In this document: positions 19,481 to 28,468 of the stretch, in pieces
Numbering within the stretch: the first letter of the stretch is position 1
Layout of the letters: each line of letters opens with the position of its first letter
From: CBDCFL01 sp965216135
GTDB lineage: Bacteria; Pseudomonadota; Alphaproteobacteria; Rhodobacterales; Rhodobacteraceae
Assembly (NCBI GenBank): GCA_965216135.1
Contig: CBDCFL010000023.1
Coordinates: forward strand, 372,001 to 436,000
DNA length: 64,000 nt
Direction of reading: 5' to 3'
The notes under the pieces: model-generated
Database searches by the model: none
The model's input: the letters and a program-made list of their open reading frames with translations, nothing else
Told to the model about the DNA's origin: nothing
Program-made: the position numbers and the translations under genes

Positions 19481-20643
19481 TACCAGCGGCATTTAACATT
19501 GACCGATATGGGCCCATTTTCGCATTCCGATTGATGTGATGGTTTCGGGCTGTGCGATGAGCTTTTTCCAAGCTTCGCATCCAGCATCGACGATGGCATT
19601 GTAGTCTTCGAACACGCGGTTGGAGAGCCAATTGGCGCGCAAGTACTGCCAGATATTTTCCACCGGGTTCAGTTCCGGAGCGCGCGATGGCAGCAGGATG
19701 ATGGTGAGGTTCTTCGGGACTTTGAGTTTGCCGGTGGTGTGCCATCCGGCCCGATCCATCAGCACAACCGCATGGGCCTTTCGGGCGACGTGGCGGCTGA
19801 TCTCGTCGAGACGCATCTGCATGGCTTGCGCGTCCGCCCAAGGCAGCATGAGCGCCGCCCCCTTGCCGTGAGCCGGACAGATGGCGCCGAACAGATAGGC
19901 GTTGTGATAGCGCTGATCGGCCGGCTGGCGGGGGCGCGTGCCCTTTCTCGCCCACAGGCGCGTCAGGCCATTCTTCTGGCCAAGGCGTGCTTCGTCCTGG
20001 AACCAGATCTCCACCGGCGTTCCCGCTGGCAGGTCAGCTATATGCACCTGGAGCGTGTCGGCGAAGTTTTTTTTAAACGCCTCGATGATCCGCTTATCCT
20101 GCCTGGGATGCTGCGGGCGGGCGCTGATATGGGCAAAGCCCAGTTCGCCAAGCAGTCTGGATATCCCGCGCTCGGAATAGATGACGCCAAAGCGCGCCTC
20201 GATCACCCGCTTCAGGTCGATCCGCCGCCAGCGGACAACCCCGTCCACCGCCGGATCGGGGCCGGTCTCGACAATCTCGCCAAGTTCTTTCATCTGGACA
20301 TCGCTCAGGTAGCGCGTCCGGCCCGCGCCCTTGCGGTTGGTGAGGCCATCCGGTCCCTCTTCGTTGAACCGGTGAACCCAGTCCCGCAGGGTTTGGCGAT
20401 CCATCCCACCGATCCTTGCGGCCTCTCCACGGCGCATGCCATCGTAGACCGCCGCAAGAGACAACAGACGGCGGCTCTGCCGGGCATCCTTGCAACGGCT
20501 GGCGAGTTTACGAAGGTGGCGGGCATCAAAGTCGCGACGAAGCGGAACACTGGCTGGCATGGCGATCCTCCTTTGCCAACCTTGAATCAGATCAAAACCG
20601 ATTTGGGAATCCCCACAGAGTCAGAAATTGATGCCGTTGGTAT
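19481..20643 (-). mobile_element. IS630-family element, type b, copy 2
   Basis: The same element as at 6269-7431 in the opposite orientation, flanked by TA. One terminal repeat differs slightly (TACCAGCGGCAT instead of TACCAACGGCAT). It is inserted in the middle of an intergenic repeat, so no gene is broken. Confidence 0.92.
19493..20560 (-). CDS. IS630 transposase (type b), copy 2
   Basis: A 355-residue transposase almost identical to the product of 6351-7418, with the same helix-turn-helix and DDE motifs (IWFQDEARLGQ, LMDRAGWHT, APELNPVENIW). Both copies have open frames, so either could supply the enzyme. Confidence 0.93.
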   Translation of the reverse strand: MPASVPLRRDFDARHLRKLASRCKDARQSRRLLSLAAVYDGMRRGEAARIGGMDRQTLRDWVHRFNEEGPDGLTNRKGAGRTRYLSDVQMKELGEIVETGPDPAVDGVVRWRRIDLKRVIEARFGVIYSERGISRLLGELGFAHISARPQHPRQDKRIIEAFKKNFADTLQVHIADLPAGTPVEIWFQDEARLGQKNGLTRLWARKGTRPRQPADQRYHNAYLFGAICPAHGKGAALMLPWADAQAMQMRLDEISRHVARKAHAVVLMDRAGWHTTGKLKVPKNLTIILLPSRAPELNPVENIWQYLRANWLSNRVFEDYNAIVDAGCEAWKKLIAQPETITSIGMRKWAHIGQC

Positions 20644-20772
20644 GAGGTCTGCGATTTATGGTCCCGCCGCATCTTACGATCATTCGGGTGTGCAGGCGTT
20701 GAAGTAGCGCCCGCCCACCGGGGCGGTCGGGCGCTGCCCGGCGGCACTTCGCGCCTTGTTCCGGGCAAGGGC
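20644..20772 (-). repeat. GC-rich inverted-repeat intergenic element, copy 4, part after the IS
   Basis: Resumes with the TGAGGTCTGCGATTTATGGT box, then CATTCGGGTG, GCGCCCGCCC and GCGGTCGGGCGCTGCCC (ending 20739). It is followed by the CGGCGGCACTTCGCGCC...GTTCCGGGC extension shared with the other copies. Confidence 0.72.
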
Positions 20773-20837
20773 GCGCCTCAACGGCAGCCTTGTCCGCTTG
20801 GCGACTATGGTCAGCCATATCAGCGAACGGCCGAAAC

Positions 20838-20866
20838 CCGTCCCGGACTTGATCCGGGACCCCGCA
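20838..20866. repeat. CCCGGA-type palindrome
   Basis: CCCGTCCCGGACTTGATCCG followed by GGACC forms a near-perfect hairpin, related to the one near 5217. A similar half occurs about 20 bp further on (GGATCAAGTCCGGGG). The 330-bp gap before the M20 peptidase gene otherwise holds only the end of the GC-rich repeat. Confidence 0.5.
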
Positions 20867-20971
20867 GAGCCCGAGGCGCAGGATCAAGTCCGGGGCGCGC
20901 GCCCGGAGTTGTCCCACCCGACTTGCCCAGCATCCCAAAAAGGTAAAGACTGGCGGGGTCCGGGGGGATAT

Positions 20972-22300
20972 ATGCCTGACGACAGCACTTTTGCCGCCCA
21001 AACACCGCTCGCGGTGCGTATCCGCGCCAAAAAGGACGACCTGATCGCCCTGACCCAGGATCTGATCCGCATCCCCACGCTGAACCCGCCCGGCGAGAAT
21101 TACCGCGACATTTGCAATTACCTCGACAAACGCCTGACCAGCAGCGGCTTTCAAACCGAACTGATCCGCGCTGTCGGCACCCCGGGCGACAGCGACGCCT
21201 ACCCCCGCTGGAACCTGATCGCGCGACGCGACGGCAAGCGCAAAGGCGACTGTGTGCATTTCAACAGCCATATCGACGTGGTCGCGGTCGGTCGCGGCTG
21301 GAGCTGCGATCCTTTCGGCGGCGAACTGGCCGGGGGCCGTATCTACGGGCGCGGGTCTTGCGATATGAAGGGCGGTCTGGTCACCTCGATCATCGCGGCT
21401 GAGGCCTTCATCGAGGAACATCCCGGCTACGGCGGCGCGATCGAGATCAGCGCCACAGCGGATGAGGAAACCGGTGGCTATGGCGGCGTCGCCCATCTGG
21501 CCGAACAGGGCTATTTCAGCCCCGAGCGCGTCCAACATGTGATCATCCCCGAACCCTTGAACAAAGACCGCATCTGTCTCGGCCATCGCGGTGTCTGGTG
21601 GGCCGAAATAGAAACCCATGGCCGCATCGCCCATGGCTCGATGCCATTCTTGGGCGATTGCGCGGTGCGCCATATGGGCGCGGTTCTGCAGGAATTTGAG
21701 GACGTGCTTTTCCCGGCACTTGAACGCAAGATCACCGACATGCCGGTGGTGCCCGACGGCGCGCGCCATTCGACGATAAACATCAATGCGATCCACGGCG
21801 GCGAGGCGGAATATCCCGCCGATTTCACCGGCCTGCCCGCGGCTTGCGTGCCCGACCGCTGCCGCCTGGTGATCGACCGGCGCTATCTGGCCGAGGAAAC
21901 CCAGGCCGAGGTCAGAGATGAGGTGCTGGACATCCTTGACCGCCTTCAAACCACGCGCCCCGGCTTTCGCTATGAAATGCGCGAGTTGAACCACGTCGGC
22001 CCCTCAATGACCGAACGCGATGCGCCAATAGTTGCAACCGTCGCCAATGCCATCGAAACTGTGCTCGGCAAAAACCCGGCTTACGTCGCCAGCCCCGGCA
22101 CCTATGACCAAAAACATATCGACCGGATCGGACGGATGAAAAACTGCATTGCCTATGGGCCGGGGATATTGGAACTTGCCCATCAGCCGGACGAATATAT
22201 CGGCGTGGACGATATGATCGACAGCGCCCTGGTGATGGCCGAAACGCTGCGCGCGCTGCTGGCCGCCGAACCAAATGAAAGGGAGGAATTTCTTGAATAA
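20972..22300 (+). CDS. M20-family metallopeptidase (ArgE/DapE-like deacylase)
   Basis: A 442-residue zinc-dependent amidohydrolase or peptidase. Metal-site motifs are HFNSHIDVVAVG, GRGSCDMKGG, the general-base pair in ATADEETGG, VIIPEP, and the C-terminal histidine in LELAHQPDEY. The substrate is unknown; in this position an N-acyl amino acid or short peptide delivered by the neighbouring ABC transporter is likely. The ATG at 20972 is used because upstream in-frame sequence lies in a repeat. The stop overlaps the start of the substrate-binding protein gene. Confidence 0.88.
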   Translation: MPDDSTFAAQTPLAVRIRAKKDDLIALTQDLIRIPTLNPPGENYRDICNYLDKRLTSSGFQTELIRAVGTPGDSDAYPRWNLIARRDGKRKGDCVHFNSHIDVVAVGRGWSCDPFGGELAGGRIYGRGSCDMKGGLVTSIIAAEAFIEEHPGYGGAIEISATADEETGGYGGVAHLAEQGYFSPERVQHVIIPEPLNKDRICLGHRGVWWAEIETHGRIAHGSMPFLGDCAVRHMGAVLQEFEDVLFPALERKITDMPVVPDGARHSTININAIHGGEAEYPADFTGLPAACVPDRCRLVIDRRYLAEETQAEVRDEVLDILDRLQTTRPGFRYEMRELNHVGPSMTERDAPIVATVANAIETVLGKNPAYVASPGTYDQKHIDRIGRMKNCIAYGPGILELAHQPDEYIGVDDMIDSALVMAETLRALLAAEPNEREEFLE

Positions 22301-23765
22301 CCTGATCAAAACAACAGCCGTCGCCCTCGTGCTCGGCGCGGGCGCGGCCCAGGCCGAGGGCAGCATCACGCTGGCCATGCAGCTTGAGCCGCCGCATCTC
22401 GACCCGACAAGTGCTGCCGCACAGGCCATCGATTCGGTGGTTTATTCCAATATATTCGAGGGCCTCACCCGCTTCATGGGCGACGGCTCGATCGTGCCGG
22501 GGCTGGCGACCAGCTGGGACATTTCCGCCGACGGGCTAACCTATACCTTCCACCTGGCCCCCGGCGTGAGATTTCACGATGGCACGGCTATGGATGGCGA
22601 GGATGTCAAGTTCAGCCTTGATCGCGCCCGCGCCGAAGACTCGACCAATGCTCAAAAGGCGCTCTTTGCCGGAATCACCGATGTCACCGTGATCGACGCG
22701 GTCACGGTGCAGGTCACACTGGCCGAACCCAACGGTAATTTCCTGTTCAACATGGCCTGGGGCGATGCGGTGATCGTCGCACCCGAGAGCATTGACGACA
22801 TCACCACCAACCCGATCGGCACCGGCGCGTTCAAATTTACCGGCTGGGTGCAGGGCGATTCCATCTCCATTGAGCGGAACGACGATTACTGGGGCACGCC
22901 CGCGATCCTCGATAGCGCGACGTTCAAGTTTATCTCTGACCCGACGGCGGCCTTTGCCGCGGTGATGGCCCAGGATGTCGATGTGTTCTCTGGCTTCCCG
23001 GCACCCGAAAACCTGCCGCAATTCGAAGCTGACGCGCGCTTTCAGGTGCTTGTTGGCTCGACTGAAGGCGAAACCATCCTGTCGACCAACAACCTGATGC
23101 CGCCCCTGGACAATGTGTTGGTGCGCGAGGCGATTGCCCATGCTATCGACCGCCAGGCGATCATCGACGGCGCGATGTTCGGCTATGGCACGCCGATCGG
23201 CACCCATTTTGCGCCGCACAACCCCGCTTATGTCGATCTGACCGGCCAATCGGCCTATGACCCCGACAAAGCCCGCGCTTTGCTGGCCGAGGCGGGCTTT
23301 CCGGACGGCTTCGAGACCACGCTGAAACTGCCGCCGCCGTCCTATGCGCGCCGCGGTGGCGAGATCATCGCCGCGCAATTGCGCGCGGTCGGGATCGAGA
23401 CCGAGATCAGCAATCTTGAATGGGCGCAATGGCTGGAAGAAGTGTTCCGCGGCAAGGATTTCGGCCTGACCATCGTCAGCCATACCGAACCGATGGACAT
23501 CGGCATCTATGCGCGGCCTGAATATTACTTTCAGTATGACAACCCGGATTTTCAGGCTCTGATGGGCGAGCTGAACTCAACCACCGATCCGGGCGACCGC
23601 ACCGCGCTGATGCAAAAGGCGCAGCAGATCATCGCCGATGATTACGTGAACGGCTATCTGTTCCAGCTGGCGGCTCTCAGCGTTGCCGATGCCCGTGTTG
23701 TCGGCCTCTGGACCAATGCGCCGACCGCAGCAAATGACCTGACGGCGGTCTACTGGGCCGAATAA
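22293..23765 (+). CDS. Peptide/nickel-type ABC transporter, periplasmic binding protein
   Basis: A 490-residue solute-binding protein of the SBP_bac_5 (DppA/OppA) family. A signal peptide ends at GAGAAQAEG. The family signature is near LEPPHLDPTSA and ATSWDISADGLTYTFHL, followed by RNDDYWG. I choose TTG 22293 because it follows GGGAGGA (22281-22287) with normal spacing and starts directly with a signal peptide (MNNLIKTTAVAL); ATG 22275 would put the Shine-Dalgarno sequence inside the gene. The permeases and ATPase follow at 25099-28468. Confidence 0.9.
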   Translation: MNNLIKTTAVALVLGAGAAQAEGSITLAMQLEPPHLDPTSAAAQAIDSVVYSNIFEGLTRFMGDGSIVPGLATSWDISADGLTYTFHLAPGVRFHDGTAMDGEDVKFSLDRARAEDSTNAQKALFAGITDVTVIDAVTVQVTLAEPNGNFLFNMAWGDAVIVAPESIDDITTNPIGTGAFKFTGWVQGDSISIERNDDYWGTPAILDSATFKFISDPTAAFAAVMAQDVDVFSGFPAPENLPQFEADARFQVLVGSTEGETILSTNNLMPPLDNVLVREAIAHAIDRQAIIDGAMFGYGTPIGTHFAPHNPAYVDLTGQSAYDPDKARALLAEAGFPDGFETTLKLPPPSYARRGGEIIAAQLRAVGIETEISNLEWAQWLEEVFRGKDFGLTIVSHTEPMDIGIYARPEYYFQYDNPDFQALMGELNSTTDPGDRTALMQKAQQIIADDYVNGYLFQLAALSVADARVVGLWTNAPTAANDLTAVYWAE

Positions 23766-23784
23766 AGCCCTGAACAAAGGCGAC

Positions 23785-23815
23785 AAGGGCCCCGGTTATT
23801 CGGGGCCCTTTGATT
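23785..23815 (+). terminator. Rho-independent terminator after the binding protein gene
   Basis: A perfect 10-bp stem (AAGGGCCCCG / CGGGGCCCTT) with loop GTTATT, followed by TGATTTT. It separates the abundant binding protein transcript from the downstream genes. Confidence 0.85.
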
Positions 23816-23827
23816 TTCGAGGATCGA

Positions 23828-24805
23828 ATGCGCGCTATTTCATACAATACCTATGGTGGCCCCGACGAGTTGCGGCTGGTCGACCTGCCTCGCCCCACAC
23901 CGAAACCCGATCAGGTGCTGATCCGCATTCATGCCGCAAGCCTCAATTCCTGGGACTGGGACATGCTGCGCGGATCGCCGTTTATCACGCGGCTGATCGG
24001 CGGCGGCATATTCAAGCCAGGCATTCCGGTTCTGGGCGCGGATGTGGCAGGTGTTGTCGAGGCTGTGGGCGATCAGATTACCAATTGGCAGCCCGGCGAC
24101 CGGGTGTTTGGCGACCTCTCGGGCGGTGCCTGGGGCGGGTTCGCGGAATACAGTGTCGCCAAACAGGCCGAACTGGCCCGCATCCCCGATGCGCTCAGTT
24201 TTGAACAGGCCGCCGCCCTGCCGCAGGCCGGTTTGCTGGCCCTGCAGGGTCTGCGCGACATCGGCGCGATGAAGGCAGGCGACGCCGTGCTGATCAACGG
24301 CGCGGGGGGCGGTGTCGGCACCATCGGCATTCAACTGGCGCGCCTGACAGGCACCCATGTCACCACGGTTGACCGGGCCGACAAGCTGGACTGTCTGCGC
24401 GATCTGGGTGTGGATGACGTCATCGACTACCAGACCACCGATTTCACCGCCCTCGGCCAGAGGTGGGACGTGATCCTGGATGCCGTCGCGCATCATCCGA
24501 TCGGCCACTACCGCCGCGCGCTGACCAAGACCGGCACATTCGTCTTCGTCGGCGGCAATCTGCGCCGCGCGCTTGGCATGTTCCTGACCGCGCCCCTCCA
24601 GCGCCTGCGCGGCGCGCGCCGCCTGCGCAGCCTGCCGCTGAAACCCAACCGCGCTGATCTGGAGCACCTCGCAGAGCTTGTCGCCACCGGCGAGCTTGAT
24701 CCGGTTATCGGCCAAACCTACCCACTGGAAGAAACCCCAGCCGCCATGGCCGCCATCGGCGCGGGTGACCATTTCGGCAAACTTGTGATCGATACGACCG
24801 CCTGA
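23828..24805 (+). CDS. Zinc-free quinone oxidoreductase-like alcohol dehydrogenase (MDR family)
   Basis: A 325-residue medium-chain NAD(P)H-dependent oxidoreductase. It has the N-terminal GroES-like fold (MRAISYNTYGGPDELRL), GADVAGVVEAVG and the Rossmann motif LINGAGGGVGTIGIQLA. Structural and catalytic zinc cysteines are absent, as in the quinone oxidoreductase branch. ATG 23828 lies just after the terminator. The gene interrupts the ABC transporter operon between the binding protein and the permeases. Confidence 0.87.
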   Translation: MRAISYNTYGGPDELRLVDLPRPTPKPDQVLIRIHAASLNSWDWDMLRGSPFITRLIGGGIFKPGIPVLGADVAGVVEAVGDQITNWQPGDRVFGDLSGGAWGGFAEYSVAKQAELARIPDALSFEQAAALPQAGLLALQGLRDIGAMKAGDAVLINGAGGGVGTIGIQLARLTGTHVTTVDRADKLDCLRDLGVDDVIDYQTTDFTALGQRWDVILDAVAHHPIGHYRRALTKTGTFVFVGGNLRRALGMFLTAPLQRLRGARRLRSLPLKPNRADLEHLAELVATGELDPVIGQTYPLEETPAAMAAIGAGDHFGKLVIDTTA

Positions 24806-25098
24806 CCCCGACGATTTGTCTAAAATTGCCGCAGCCCCTTTTCCTGGTGAAAATACTCTCGCCGAAGGCAAGCTGATATCACTTGTCACACTGCAGCGCG
24901 CGCTCAGCGCTCCCTGCCGGTCGCTTTTCGCCCCTGCATCAACGAAGAAGCCCGCAGGGGCTGATGAGCGCGCCTCTGCCTGGCGGCGGATAATCGGCCA
25001 TACGCAAGTCATACGCATAGGCATACGCATTGTGCACACCGCAATCCGGCCTCTGTTCGGGCTGGACCGCTCCGCGCGGCCCCCCTAACCTCGCGCCC
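24806..25098. other. Intergenic region without a recognised gene
   Basis: About 290 bp between the oxidoreductase and the first permease. It contains a CTGGTGAAAATACTC motif (about 24843) resembling one near 58012. There is also a small cluster of CATACGCA direct repeats (about 25000-25032). I see no coding potential; a promoter for the permease genes is expected here. Confidence 0.5.
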
Positions 25099-26046
25099 AT
25101 GCTGCGCTATTCGCTCAAACGCTTTTTGTCGCTGATCGTCAGCCTCGGCGTCGCCTCCGTGGTCATTTTTCTAGTCACCGAAGTTGCCCCCGGCGACCCG
25201 GCCAGCTTCATGCTCGGCATCAACGCCCAGCCCGATACGGTGGCGGCGCTCCGCACTGAGCTCGGCCTCGACGTGCCGAAAATTCAGCGGTATTTCAACT
25301 GGGTAAGCGGTATGCTGGTCGGCGACTTTGGTACCTCCTACACCTATCGCACGCCGGTAAGCCAGATGGTGAAGGACCGACTGTGGGTGTCGCTGCCACT
25401 GGCGCTTTACGCGCTGACCTTGTCCACATTGATCGCCTTTCCAGCCGGCATCTACGCCGCCTCGCGCCGCGGCAAACCCGGCGATCTGGCGGTAATGGGC
25501 GCAACGCAGTTGGGCGTCGCCGTGCCGAATTTCTGGTTCGCGATGATGCTGGTCATCGTCTTCGCCATCAACCTGCGCTGGTTCTCCGCAGGCGGCTTCG
25601 CCGGCTGGGCCAACGGGCCACTTATCGCCTTGAAATCACTCACCCTTCCGGCCATATCGCTGGCCCTGCCACAGGCCGCAATCCTGACCCGTGTGATGCG
25701 CTCGGCACTTCTGGACACGCTCGGCGAAGACTACATCCGCACCGCCCGCGCCAAGGGCCTGACTCGCCGTCAGGCGCTGTGGCGGCACGCCCTCAGGAAC
25801 GCGCTGATCCCGGTTCTGACCATCATCGGGCTACAGTTTTCCTTCCTTCTGGCCGGTTCGATCATCATCGAACAGGTGTTTTTCCTGCCCGGCCTTGGTC
25901 GGCTGGTGTTTCAAGCGATCTCGTCGCGTGACCTGATCGTTGTTGAAAGCGTGGTGATGCTGCTGGTTTTCGCGGTCATCGTGGTCAATTTTTGCGTCGA
26001 TCTGGCCTATGCCGCCGTCGACCCCCGCCTGCGGAGCCGCACATGA
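25099..26046 (+). CDS. Peptide-type ABC transporter permease (DppB/OppB-like)
   Basis: A 315-residue inner-membrane protein with about six helices. The N-terminal signature is MLRYSLKRFLSLIVSLGVAS, followed by VAPGDPA. The EAA-type loop DYIRTARAKGLTRRQALWRHALRNA contacts the ATPase. The stop overlaps the next permease (ATGA). Confidence 0.93.
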   Translation: MLRYSLKRFLSLIVSLGVASVVIFLVTEVAPGDPASFMLGINAQPDTVAALRTELGLDVPKIQRYFNWVSGMLVGDFGTSYTYRTPVSQMVKDRLWVSLPLALYALTLSTLIAFPAGIYAASRRGKPGDLAVMGATQLGVAVPNFWFAMMLVIVFAINLRWFSAGGFAGWANGPLIALKSLTLPAISLALPQAAILTRVMRSALLDTLGEDYIRTARAKGLTRRQALWRHALRNALIPVLTIIGLQFSFLLAGSIIIEQVFFLPGLGRLVFQAISSRDLIVVESVVMLLVFAVIVVNFCVDLAYAAVDPRLRSRT

Positions 26047-26861
26047 AACGCGGCTCTTTCATCCTCGGCCTCGGGCTGTCGTCGATATTCGTGCTGGCCG
26101 CAGCGCTCTCATTTATCTGGACGCCTTATGACGTAACCATCCTGGAAATCCCGGCCAGACTGAAGACACCGAATGCGCTGAATTGGCTCGGCACCGACCA
26201 TTTCGGGCGCGACATCGCCTCGATGATCATGGTCGGTGCGCGCACCTCAATCGCGGTGGCTCTGGTGGCCGTCGGCATCGGCATGGGGCTCGGCGTGCCG
26301 CTCGGGCTGACCGCTGCGGCCATGAAGGGCGGTTGGCTCGATGACGTGATCATGCGCGGCAACGATCTGGTTTTTGCCTTTCCGTCAATCGTGATCGCCA
26401 TCCTGATCACCGCGGTTTTCGGCGCAGGCGCTGTCAACGCCATCATCGCCATCGGCATATTCAACATCCCCGTGTTCGCCCGCGTCACCCGTGCCGGGGC
26501 GCTTTCGCTTTGGGAACGGGAGTTTATCCTCGCCGCCCGCGTCGCCGGCAAGGGCGCGGCGCGGATCAGCGCTGAACATATCCTGCCCAATGTCGCCAAC
26601 CTACTGATTGTGCAGGGGACAATCCAGTTCAGCCTTGGCATTCTTGCCGAGGCGGGGCTTTCCTATGTCGGCCTCGGCGCGCAACCCCCTACCCCCAGTT
26701 GGGGCCGGATGCTGGCCGATGCGCAGACGATGGTCGGCTTTGCGCCGCATCTGGCGCTGATACCGGGGCTGGCGATCGTGCTGACGGTGCTGGGGCTGAA
26801 CCTGATGGGCGATGGCCTGCGCGACTGGCTGGACCCAAGGCTGAGGCGGGCGCGGACATGA
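26043..26861 (+). CDS. Peptide-type ABC transporter permease (DppC/OppC-like)
   Basis: A 272-residue permease. It has the typical segment WLGTDHFGRDIASMIMVGAR, an EAA loop (FILAARVAGKGAARISAEHILPN) and the C-terminal GLSYVGLGAQPPTPSWGRML. It is shorter at the N-terminus than many OppC proteins. Translation is coupled to the genes on both sides through ATGA overlaps. Confidence 0.93.
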   Translation: MKRGSFILGLGLSSIFVLAAALSFIWTPYDVTILEIPARLKTPNALNWLGTDHFGRDIASMIMVGARTSIAVALVAVGIGMGLGVPLGLTAAAMKGGWLDDVIMRGNDLVFAFPSIVIAILITAVFGAGAVNAIIAIGIFNIPVFARVTRAGALSLWEREFILAARVAGKGAARISAEHILPNVANLLIVQGTIQFSLGILAEAGLSYVGLGAQPPTPSWGRMLADAQTMVGFAPHLALIPGLAIVLTVLGLNLMGDGLRDWLDPRLRRART

Positions 26862-28468
26862 GCCTGCTTGCGATTGAAAACCTGTCGGTGGCCATCCATG
26901 GCGTGCCGGTCTTACAAGACATCACCGTGGCCCTTGCCCCTGGCGAGATCGTTGCCCTGACCGGCGAGAGCGGGTCGGGCAAATCCATGACCGCACTTGC
27001 GGTGATCGGCCTGTTGCCTGACGGCGCGGTCGCGCGCGGGTCGATAATGCTCAATGAAAACAGCATGCTTGACCTGCGCGAGTCGGAATTATGCGGCCTT
27101 CGCGGCGATGAGGTCGGCATGGTCTTTCAGGAACCGATGACCGCGCTAAACCCGGTCAAAACAATCGGCGTGCAGGTGGCCGAGACGATCCTGATCCACG
27201 AACAGGTGACGCGCGCCGAGGCGACCGCGCGCGCCCGCGACATGCTGACCCGCGTCGGCCTGCCAACCGAGCAGTTTCCGCTCAGCCGTTTCCCCCATGA
27301 ACTTTCCGGCGGCCAGCGCCAGCGTGTTGTCATCGCCATGGCCATTGCCCGGCGTCCGGCGCTGCTGATCGCCGACGAACCGACCACCGCGTTGGATGTG
27401 ACCACACAGGCGACCATCCTGACGCTTCTGGCCGGGCTGGTCAGCGAATTTGGCATGGGGCTTTTGATGATCACCCATGATCTGGCCGTGGTGGCAGACA
27501 TTGCCGACCGGATCGTGGTGATGCGGCATGGCCAAGTGGTCGAACAGGGGCCGACCACCCAAGTGTTGGCCGAACGCAAACACGCCTATACGCGGATGCT
27601 GTTCGAGGCATCGCGTCACCGCGCCGATCTGCCGCGCGCCACACCGGACGCGCCGCTGTTGGAATGCCGGAATGTTGTGCGCGACTACAGCCTGCCGCGC
27701 ACCCGGCTATTTCAGCGGGCGGGCCATTTCCGTGCGGTCGACGGAGTCTCTTTCATTCTGCCGCGCGGCGGGCGCTACGGGCTGGTGGGCGAAAGCGGCT
27801 GCGGAAAATCCACACTCACGCGCGCGATATTGGGGCTTGAACCGATCCAGAGCGGTGAGATCCTGATCGACGGGCAACCGGTGTTTCAGAACGGTCGCGC
27901 CAGTGCGGACATGCGCCGCCGTATCTCGGTGGTGTTTCAGGATCCCTACGGCAGCTTCAATCCGCGCCACCGCGTGGACAGGCTGATCACCGAGCCGTTT
28001 CACCTGCTGGATGACCCGCCGACCGGCACCGCGCGGCGGGCTGCGGTGGCAACCGCGCTGACTGCCGTTGGTCTGATGCCGCAGGATGCGCAGAAGTATA
28101 TTCACGAGTTTTCCGGTGGCCAGCGGCAGCGCATCGCCATCGCCCGCGCGCTGATCATCCGCCCGGAACTGATCGTCTTTGACGAGGCTGTGTCGGCACT
28201 GGATGTCTCGGTCAGGGCGCAGGTGCTGGATTTGTTGGCCGATCTGGTGCGCGATTATGCGCTCTCGTACCTGTTCATCAGTCACGATCTGACGGTTGTG
28301 CGCTCAATCACCGACCATGTTCTGGTGATGAAATCTGGCCAGATCGTCGAAGAGGGGCCCACAAATGACGTGCTTGACAACCCCGCGCATGCCTATACTC
28401 AAAGCCTGATCGCGGCAGCGCCCGTGTTGCCCGATTTTTCTGATGAGGAGACCGCCCATGCCGGTTGA
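26858..28468 (+). CDS. Fused peptide-type ABC transporter ATPase (DppD-DppF)
   Basis: A 536-residue protein with two complete nucleotide-binding domains. The first has Walker A GESGSGKS, signature LSGGQRQRVVIAMA and Walker B LLIADEPTTALD. The second has GESGCGKST, FSGGQRQRIAIARA and LIVFDEAVSALD. In the second Walker B motif DEPVS is DEAVS. One polypeptide thus supplies both ATPase halves for the permease pair. The last codons overlap the start of the aldehyde dehydrogenase gene. Confidence 0.93.
   Translation: MSLLAIENLSVAIHGVPVLQDITVALAPGEIVALTGESGSGKSMTALAVIGLLPDGAVARGSIMLNENSMLDLRESELCGLRGDEVGMVFQEPMTALNPVKTIGVQVAETILIHEQVTRAEATARARDMLTRVGLPTEQFPLSRFPHELSGGQRQRVVIAMAIARRPALLIADEPTTALDVTTQATILTLLAGLVSEFGMGLLMITHDLAVVADIADRIVVMRHGQVVEQGPTTQVLAERKHAYTRMLFEASRHRADLPRATPDAPLLECRNVVRDYSLPRTRLFQRAGHFRAVDGVSFILPRGGRYGLVGESGCGKSTLTRAILGLEPIQSGEILIDGQPVFQNGRASADMRRRISVVFQDPYGSFNPRHRVDRLITEPFHLLDDPPTGTARRAAVATALTAVGLMPQDAQKYIHEFSGGQRQRIAIARALIIRPELIVFDEAVSALDVSVRAQVLDLLADLVRDYALSYLFISHDLTVVRSITDHVLVMKSGQIVEEGPTNDVLDNPAHAYTQSLIAAAPVLPDFSDEETAHAG

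Noticed and set aside
20621..21994. A 457-codon minus-strand frame across the M20 peptidase gene
   Set aside because: The plus-strand frame carries all zinc-site motifs; the minus frame begins and ends in repeat and IS sequence.
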